From Hyphomicrobiales bacterium (lineage in GTDB: Bacteria; Pseudomonadota; Alphaproteobacteria; Rhizobiales; Kaistiaceae): a DNA stretch of 64,000 nt. The notes beneath the pieces are model-generated. The model was not told the DNA's origin. It did not search any database and worked only from the letters and a program-made list of their open reading frames with translations. The stretch's first letter is position 1, and each line of letters begins with the position of its first letter. The DNA is taken from positions 51,525 to 115,524 of the forward strand of contig JAFKKF010000017.1 in assembly GCA_017305635.1 (NCBI GenBank). The letters are read 5' to 3'. Position numbers and translations under genes: made by a program. Below, one piece after another: positions 53,096 to 64,000 of the stretch.

Positions 53096-54463
53096 GTGAT
53101 CCGCTTGGCCAAGGAATATTTCGCCGACCAGCGCGACGACGACCTGAAGCAGCTGGGCCAGGCGTTCCACCGCTCCGACGTGCCCGGCCACGTCACCGGC
53201 AAGACGAACTATTTCGCCGACCGTTCCTTTCCCGGGATGCTCCATCTGAAGATGGTCCGCAGCCCCCATCATCATGCGCGCATCCGCTCCATCGACACGT
53301 CGGAGGCGGAGAAGCATCCGGGCGTCGCGCGCGTGCTGACCCACAAGGACGTGCCGCACAACGTCTACACGATCCTGATCCTGATCCAGATCGGGCCCGA
53401 GGACGAGCAGGTGCTCGCCGCCGACAAGGTGCGCTGGAAAGGCGAGGCGGTCGTCGCCGTGCTCGCCGACAGCGAGCGGGCGGCGCAGGAGGCGGCTGCC
53501 AAGGTCAAGGTCGACTACGAGGTCCTGCCGGCGGTGCTGGACATGGAGGCGGCGCTGAAGCCCGGCGCGCCGATCGTCAACGAGTATCACGGCCAGAACT
53601 ACTACCGCTACGACAGCGGCGCGTGCCGCAAGGTGCGCTTCGGCGATGTCGAGAAGGGATTTGCAGAGGCCGACCACATCCTCGAGCAGACCTATCGCTC
53701 CTCGCCCATCGAGCAGGCGCCGGCAGAGACGACCGGCTGCATCGTGGTGCCGGAGGGCAATGACCGCTTCACCTGCTACACCAATACGCAGGCACTGTTC
53801 TTCAGCCTCGACAATACCTCGATCATCCTCCAGATGCCCGGCCACAAGCTGCGCTTCGTCGGCGGGACGGTTGGCGGCGGCTTCGGCGGCAAGGTCGACG
53901 TCACGACCGAGCCGATCGCGATTCTCGCCTCGAAGCTGACCGGCCGGCCGGTCAGCTTCATCTACAGCCGCGAGGAAGAGATGCAGGTCTCCTCGCCGCG
54001 CGCCGCCGAGACGATCGTGATCAAGGACGGCGTGATGAACGATGGCCGCATCGTCGCGCGCTACGTGAAGGGCTACACCGACGCCGGCGCCTATTCGCGG
54101 CACTCGCCCTATGGCGCGCAGAAGGGCGCCGCCCACTATCCCGGTCCCTACACGATCGAGAACGTCTGGGCCGACACTTACTGCGTCTACACCAACCGCA
54201 CGCCGTCATCGGCCATGCGCGGCTTCGGCGTCACTATCGCCGATTTCGCTCTCGAAGTGCAGATGGACAAGCTGGCGCGGCTCATCGGCATGGACCCGCT
54301 CGAATTCCGCTTCATCAACGCCTATCGCGACGGCGACATGAAGGCTCACCGCCAGCCGACGGAAGGCGCGGCGCTGATCGAATGCATGCAGGAGGCATCG
54401 AAAGCCGCCAACTGGCCGGTGGCCGAGAAGTACCTGCGGATGTCGTCCTACAAGGGAGGCTGA
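53096..54463 (+). CDS. Molybdenum hydroxylase large subunit, N-terminal part (separate gene)
   Basis: This 455-residue protein corresponds to the first half to two-thirds of a CoxL/XdhB-type large subunit. The first aldehyde-oxidase domain covers residues 15-130. The molybdopterin-binding region shows GGTVGGGFGGKVDV and SSAMRGFGVTIADFALEVQM. Translation starts at GTG 53096 behind GAGGAG. The gene ends in TGA exactly at the linker between the two Mo-binding domains, and the rest is encoded by the next gene in another frame. The CO dehydrogenase signature AYRCSFR is absent. Confidence 0.92.
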   Translation: MIRLAKEYFADQRDDDLKQLGQAFHRSDVPGHVTGKTNYFADRSFPGMLHLKMVRSPHHHARIRSIDTSEAEKHPGVARVLTHKDVPHNVYTILILIQIGPEDEQVLAADKVRWKGEAVVAVLADSERAAQEAAAKVKVDYEVLPAVLDMEAALKPGAPIVNEYHGQNYYRYDSGACRKVRFGDVEKGFAEADHILEQTYRSSPIEQAPAETTGCIVVPEGNDRFTCYTNTQALFFSLDNTSIILQMPGHKLRFVGGTVGGGFGGKVDVTTEPIAILASKLTGRPVSFIYSREEEMQVSSPRAAETIVIKDGVMNDGRIVARYVKGYTDAGAYSRHSPYGAQKGAAHYPGPYTIENVWADTYCVYTNRTPSSAMRGFGVTIADFALEVQMDKLARLIGMDPLEFRFINAYRDGDMKAHRQPTEGAALIECMQEASKAANWPVAEKYLRMSSYKGG

Positions 54464-54464
54464 G

Positions 54465-55478
54465 ATGGCGATCCGGCGCGGGCGCGGCGTTGCCGCGGTC
54501 AACTATCCGACCGGCATGAACCTCGGCGGCGACCCCAGCCAGGCGCTCGTCCATTCGACGCCGACCGGCAATTTCATGGTGACGCTCTCCTCGGTCGACC
54601 TCGGCCAGGGGCTGAAGCAGATCATGGCGCAGATCTGCGCCGAGACCATCGGCGTGCCGGCCGAGCTCGTCACCATCGACACCGGCGACACGGATACCGG
54701 CCCGCATTGCATGGGCACCTTCGCCTCGCGCGGCACGCACCGCATCGGCAACGCGGTCATCCAGGCGGCGACCGAAGCGCGGCAGGTGATGCTGGAAGTG
54801 GCGGCGGAGGAGCTAGAGGTCAACGCCTCCGACCTCGAGACCGACGGGACCGGCAATATCCACGTCAAGGGAGCGCCGCAGAAGGCGATCTCGATCTTCG
54901 ACACGGCGCTCGCGGCGCATTTCAAGCGCGGGCGCTCGATCTCCGGGCGCGGGATGTTCCTCGTGCCGCGGTCCTATCCGGAGGTCGAGACCGGCGCAAT
55001 GAAGCCGGCCACCTGCTATGCCCATGCCTGCACCGTGGTCGAGGTCGACGTCGACGACGAGACCGGCGAGGTGACGGTGGTCTCGGTGAAGAACGTGTTC
55101 GAGATCGGCCGCGCCCTGAACCCGCGCATGGTCGAGCAGCAGCTGGTCGGCGGCTCGTGGATGGGCTTGAGCCACGCGCTCTACGAGACGACGGAGCCCT
55201 ATTATCCCAACCGCGAGCACGGCGGCACCGACTTCAACCAGTACCTGATGCCGGGCCCGGGGGACCTCGCCGAGACCGAGATCATCGTCCTCGAACGCCC
55301 TGCCGCCGACGGTCCGTACGGCGCGAAGGGCCCGGGCGAGATGTGCGCCAATCCGCAGATTCCGGCGGTGGCGAACGCGATATTCGACGCCGTCGGCGTG
55401 CGCATCGACCACTTGCCGATCACGCCCGAGCGCATCCTGCGGGCGCTCCGTGCCCAAGCGGCCCCGGCGGGTGCATGA
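54465..55478 (+). CDS. Molybdenum hydroxylase large subunit, C-terminal part (separate gene)
   Basis: This 337-residue protein supplies the second Mo-binding domain. SVDLGQGLKQIMAQICAETI and TGDTDTGPHCMGTFASRGTH match the cofactor-binding core. GPYGAKGPGEMCANPQIPAV contains the expected catalytic glutamate. It has its own ribosome-binding site, GGGAGG at 54454-54459, inside the end of the preceding gene, and its ATG follows the stop by one base. The two-gene large subunit resembles nicotinate dehydrogenase NdhL/NdhM. Confidence 0.92.
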   Translation: MAIRRGRGVAAVNYPTGMNLGGDPSQALVHSTPTGNFMVTLSSVDLGQGLKQIMAQICAETIGVPAELVTIDTGDTDTGPHCMGTFASRGTHRIGNAVIQAATEARQVMLEVAAEELEVNASDLETDGTGNIHVKGAPQKAISIFDTALAAHFKRGRSISGRGMFLVPRSYPEVETGAMKPATCYAHACTVVEVDVDDETGEVTVVSVKNVFEIGRALNPRMVEQQLVGGSWMGLSHALYETTEPYYPNREHGGTDFNQYLMPGPGDLAETEIIVLERPAADGPYGAKGPGEMCANPQIPAVANAIFDAVGVRIDHLPITPERILRALRAQAAPAGA

Positions 55479-55500
55479 AGCCCGTGAACGGCCGCGGATC

Positions 55501-56379
55501 ATGAGCCCTGCCCTCGACCCGATCGCCGCCTCGCCGGAAGCGCTTGCCGAGCAGCTCGCGGCGGCGAAATATGTCGCCGACGAGGGCCTCGCGACCGCGA
55601 TATTCCTGGCGATCCGGCTCGGCAAGCCGCTCCTCCTCGAAGGCGCGCCCGGGGTCGGCAAGACCGAGGCCGCGAAGGTCGTGGCGGCGATGCTCGGCGT
55701 CGATCTCGTGCGGCTGCAGTGCTACGAAGGCATCGACGCCGCCCATGCGCTCTATGAGTGGAACTACCAGCGCCAGCTTCTCGCCATCCGCCAGGCGGAC
55801 CAGCGCGAGGTCGACATCTATGACGACCGGTTCCTCATCGCGCGGCCGCTGCTGCAGGTGCTGCGCGCGCCGCAGGCAAGCGTTCTCCTGGTCGACGAGA
55901 TCGACCGCTCCGACCACGAATTCGAGGCTCTGCTCCTCGAGTTCCTTTCCGATTTCCAGATCACGATCCCCGAGCGCGGCACGATCACCGCGGCGAGCCG
56001 GCCGATCGTCATCCTGACGTCGAACCGCACGCGCGAGCTGGCGGAGGCGCTTCGCCGCCGCTGCGTCTATCACTGGATCGACTATCCCGACCCGGAGCGC
56101 GAGGCGACGATCATCGCCGTCCGCGCCGGCGACGTCGCCCGGGAGACCGCGCGGGCGGTCGCCCGGGCCGTCCAGACCATCCGCCAGCGACCGCTCGCCA
56201 AGCCGCCCGGCATCTCGGAGGCGATCGAGTGGGCGAATGCCGCGACCATCCTGGAGAAAGGCGGCAGTCCCTGGCCGGAAGCTTTCCGCCGCGCCATCGG
56301 CGTCCTGATCAAGGACGAGGATGACAGGGCCTTTGTCGGCGACGACCTCAGCCGCATCCTGGAAGAGGCCATGACATGA
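55501..56379 (+). CDS. MoxR-type AAA ATPase (CoxD-like maturation factor)
   Basis: This 292-residue AAA+ ATPase has Walker A EGAPGVGKTEAAKV (around residue 42), Walker B VLLVDEIDRSDHEFEALL and the sensor region TSNRTRELAEALRRR. CoxD of this family helps assemble the active site of CO dehydrogenase, and homologues accompany other Mo hydroxylases. It follows the C-terminal large subunit by 22 bases and overlaps the VWA gene by 4 bases (ATGA). Confidence 0.92.
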   Translation: MSPALDPIAASPEALAEQLAAAKYVADEGLATAIFLAIRLGKPLLLEGAPGVGKTEAAKVVAAMLGVDLVRLQCYEGIDAAHALYEWNYQRQLLAIRQADQREVDIYDDRFLIARPLLQVLRAPQASVLLVDEIDRSDHEFEALLLEFLSDFQITIPERGTITAASRPIVILTSNRTRELAEALRRRCVYHWIDYPDPEREATIIAVRAGDVARETARAVARAVQTIRQRPLAKPPGISEAIEWANAATILEKGGSPWPEAFRRAIGVLIKDEDDRAFVGDDLSRILEEAMT

Positions 56380-57506
56380 CGGGGGTGCCGCGAGCCTCCG
56401 GCCATCTGCTCGGCTTCGCCCGCGTGCTGCGGACCGCCGGCTTCGCCATCGCGCCGGAGCAGGTCGTCGCCTTCCTGCAGGGGGTTTCGCTGCTCGGGCC
56501 GCGCTCGATGGACGACATAAGGGCCGCCGCGCTTGCGACCGTCGGGCCGACGCCGGACCGGTTCGACGATTTCGAGCGCCTGTTCGAGCTCTGGTTCTTC
56601 GGGACAGGGATGCCCGCCGTCGCCGGCGACGCGGACGAGGCGCAACAGGTCAAGGATGACGGCGACCAGCGGGAGCCGGCCGACGATCCCGAGCCCCGGC
56701 AGGAACGCGGCGGCGAGGTGGCGACCGCGGCGGAGCAATTGGCACGCCGCCGGCTGGTCACCGACGCCGATCGGCTGGCGGCCTTCGCCGGCGCGTTGCG
56801 GGGCGCCCTGCCCGTGCGCCGGACCTACCGGAACGAGCGGGCACGATCGCGCGGGGAGCCCGATCTTCGCCGCTCGCTTCGCATGATCGTCGCCCGCGAC
56901 GGGGACGTGCCGACGCCCCTCCTCCGCCGCCGCCGGCAGACGCCGCGGCGGCTGCTCGTCCTCATCGACATATCCGGGTCGATGAAGCACCACACGCGGA
57001 ACCACATGCAGCTCGCCCACGCGATCGTGCAGGGCGCGCCGGGCGCGGAGGTGTTCACAGTCGGCACGCGGCTCACCCGCATCACGCGGCCGCTGCGGCT
57101 TCGCCAAGCGGATCAGGCGCTCGCCCGCGTAGCCGAACTGGTCGAGGACTGGGACGGCGGCACGCGCATCGGCCCGACGCTGCTCACGTTCCTCGGCATC
57201 CCGCGCTTTGCGGCGCTCGCCCGTGGCGCGGCGATCGTGATCCTCTCCGACGGGCTGGAACGCGGCAGTCACGCCGACATGGAAACGGCGCTCCGCCGCC
57301 TTTCGGCGAAGGCCTTCCGGCTGTCGCTCTGCTCCCCTCTCGTCGCCGATCCCCGCTTCCGGCCGCGGACCGCGGCGCTGCAGGCGGCATTGCCGTTCCT
57401 CGACGATCTGGTCGACGGTGCGTCGGTCGCGAGCCTGACCCGCTTCATCCTGTCGCTGGCGCGTCCTGCGCCATCGGCGAGCGACCTCTGGCGCAAGGTG
57501 TCCTGA
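56376..57506 (+). CDS. VWA-domain protein (CoxE-like maturation factor)
   Basis: This 376-residue protein has the CoxE layout. The N-terminal part (HLLGFARVLRTAGFAIAPEQ) is followed by an acidic linker near residues 88-120. A von Willebrand A domain from about residue 190 has the MIDAS motif LLVLIDISGSMKHH and VIVLSDGLERG. CoxE partners the MoxR-type ATPase in inserting or activating the Mo centre. The pairing with the Mo hydroxylase genes is the main support for that role here. Confidence 0.92.
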   Translation: MTGVPRASGHLLGFARVLRTAGFAIAPEQVVAFLQGVSLLGPRSMDDIRAAALATVGPTPDRFDDFERLFELWFFGTGMPAVAGDADEAQQVKDDGDQREPADDPEPRQERGGEVATAAEQLARRRLVTDADRLAAFAGALRGALPVRRTYRNERARSRGEPDLRRSLRMIVARDGDVPTPLLRRRRQTPRRLLVLIDISGSMKHHTRNHMQLAHAIVQGAPGAEVFTVGTRLTRITRPLRLRQADQALARVAELVEDWDGGTRIGPTLLTFLGIPRFAALARGAAIVILSDGLERGSHADMETALRRLSAKAFRLSLCSPLVADPRFRPRTAALQAALPFLDDLVDGASVASLTRFILSLARPAPSASDLWRKVS

Positions 57507-58390
57507 TGCAGATCATCGACTCGCACTTCCACATCTGGCGGCAGAACGATCAGCCCTGGCTCGTCGGGCCCATGGTGCCGCGCATCTTCGGGCCCTATGA
57601 GCCGCTTCGCCGCGACTATCCGATCGAAGAATACCTGGCCGACTGCCAGCCTTCCGGACTCGCCAAGGGGGTCTATGTCCAGACCAACTGGGCGAGGCAG
57701 GATTTCGAGAAGGAGGTCGCCTTCGTCAGCGAGGTGGCGCGCCGCGCGGGCTGGCCCCACGCCATCGTCGGCTTCGCCGACATGAGCGTCGACGATGTCC
57801 GGCCGCAGCTCGACCGGCTGGCCGTCTATCCGCTCCTCCGCGGCGTCCGCATGCAGCTGCACTGGCACGAGACGCCCGCCTTCCGCTTCGCCCCGGACGC
57901 GCGGCAGGTCGTCGACCCGAAAGTGAAGGCCAATGTCCGGCGGCTGAAGGACTACGGGCTCTCCTTCGACCTGCAGCTATTCCCGGCGCAGATGCAGGAC
58001 GGGCTCGAGCTGGTCGGCGAGAACCCGGAGACGCAGTTCATCCTCACCCATTGCGGCATGCTGACCGCACGCGACGAGCGGACCGTCGAAGCATGGAAGG
58101 CGGGGCTCCGCATCCTCGCCGAAGCGCCCAACCTGACGGCGAAGCTCTCCGGCCTCGGCACGTTCGAACACCGGAACGACCCGGACCTGATCCGGCTCAT
58201 CTATGACGCCGCGATCGAGATCCTCGGCAGCGAGCGGCTGATGTTCGGCTCGAACTTCCCGATCGAGAAGCTGTGGACCAGCTTCGCCGACCTGTTCGCC
58301 GCCCACCGCGCCGCTGCCATGCGCCATGGCGCGCAGGCGACCAGCGACATCTTCTGCAACACGGCCACGCGCGTCTATCGGCCCGGCTGA
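57506..58390 (+). CDS. Amidohydrolase_2 family metal-dependent hydrolase
   Basis: The 294-residue TIM-barrel hydrolase starts MQIIDSHFHIWRQND, with the HxH metal motif. Later it has FILTHCGMLTARDE, LTAKLSGLGTF and RLMFGSNFPIEKLW, typical of the lactonase/2-pyrone-dicarboxylate hydrolase group. Its ATG overlaps the CoxE-like stop (TGATG), so it belongs to the same operon. It probably acts on the hydroxylated product or a later lactone in the same catabolic route (inference). Confidence 0.92.
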   Translation: MQIIDSHFHIWRQNDQPWLVGPMVPRIFGPYEPLRRDYPIEEYLADCQPSGLAKGVYVQTNWARQDFEKEVAFVSEVARRAGWPHAIVGFADMSVDDVRPQLDRLAVYPLLRGVRMQLHWHETPAFRFAPDARQVVDPKVKANVRRLKDYGLSFDLQLFPAQMQDGLELVGENPETQFILTHCGMLTARDERTVEAWKAGLRILAEAPNLTAKLSGLGTFEHRNDPDLIRLIYDAAIEILGSERLMFGSNFPIEKLWTSFADLFAAHRAAAMRHGAQATSDIFCNTATRVYRPG

Positions 58391-58491
58391 CGCCCTCGCG
58401 CGCCGTTGGAACGACGCCGGCGGAAGGGACGTAGCGGAACTCGTTCGCAAAAGGCGATACCGTCATCTCCGCTCTCTCGCAGGGGGAGGGG
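58391..58491. other. Trailer region between the amidohydrolase gene and the CRISPR array
   Basis: This 101-base stretch contains no gene. It ends in AGGGGGAGGGG directly before the first, degenerate repeat, and this G-rich run is complementary to the C-rich insertion inside that repeat. Confidence 0.5.

Positions 58492-64000
<5,509 letters not shown>

Noticed and set aside
51771..57506. A CO dehydrogenase (cox) operon
   Set aside because: Gene order and CoxD/CoxE-like genes look similar, but the large subunit is split and lacks the AYRCSFR active-site loop of true form I CO dehydrogenase.

Overview
The window looks like a chromosome segment of an alphaproteobacterium of the order Hyphomicrobiales (Rhizobiales), but I cannot name a genus. 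The clues are uniformly high GC, a GcrA regulator with a cluster of GANTC (CcrM) sites upstream, a SAM-II riboswitch before metZ, a complete phoR-pst-phoU-phoB run, RutR-type control of pyrimidine breakdown, DUF2865 and YARHG envelope proteins, and short G/C-rich palindromic repeats in intergenic spaces.

Layout. 0-8.2 kb: a truncated-type ModE regulator, a TrmO-like methyltransferase, tRNA-Gly(CCC), a double-domain dCTP deaminase, metZ under a SAM-II riboswitch, apaG, an APH-type phosphotransferase, and the argD-argF-hslO run. 8.6-9.1 kb: gcrA. 9.4-17.2 kb: phosphate sensing and uptake (phoR, pstSCAB, phoU, phoB, with a Pho box before pstS), with divergent ppk2. 18.7-22.4 kb: sulfate activation (cysD, fused cysNC, cysQ). 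22.5-25.4 kb: alanine dehydrogenase, its divergent Lrp-type regulator and an FAD oxidoreductase. 25.6-36.9 kb: reductive pyrimidine catabolism (dihydropyrimidinase, ureidopropionase, omega-aminotransferase, semialdehyde dehydrogenase) with its own ABC importer and a RutR regulator facing a perfect operator. 36.9-42.7 kb: a Nudix hydrolase, an esterase, a ring-cleavage dioxygenase and small secreted or unknown proteins. 42.8-47.6 kb: a mannose module (ManC, GH130 phosphorylase, GT4 fused to a helical domain). 47.7-49.5 kb: a lipoprotein, a FecR protein and a small secreted protein. 49.6-50.7 kb: an Xre/RES toxin-antitoxin pair. 50.8-58.4 kb: an AraC regulator, a four-subunit molybdenum hydroxylase with a split large subunit, its CoxD/CoxE-type maturation factors and an amidohydrolase.

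58.5 kb to the right edge: one continuous CRISPR array with a type I-C-like 32-base repeat. I counted 84 repeats and 83 spacers before the window cuts it off. Repeat orientation and the degenerate repeat at 58492 indicate transcription right-to-left, so the leader and cas genes should lie beyond base 64000.

The most interesting points are (1) the Mo-hydroxylase cluster, whose large subunit is cleanly split into two genes as in four-subunit nicotinate-dehydrogenase-type enzymes; (2) the ManC/GH130/GT4 set, which on paper forms a closed mannose-1-phosphate recycling loop; and (3) the long CRISPR array, which contains a duplicated spacer.
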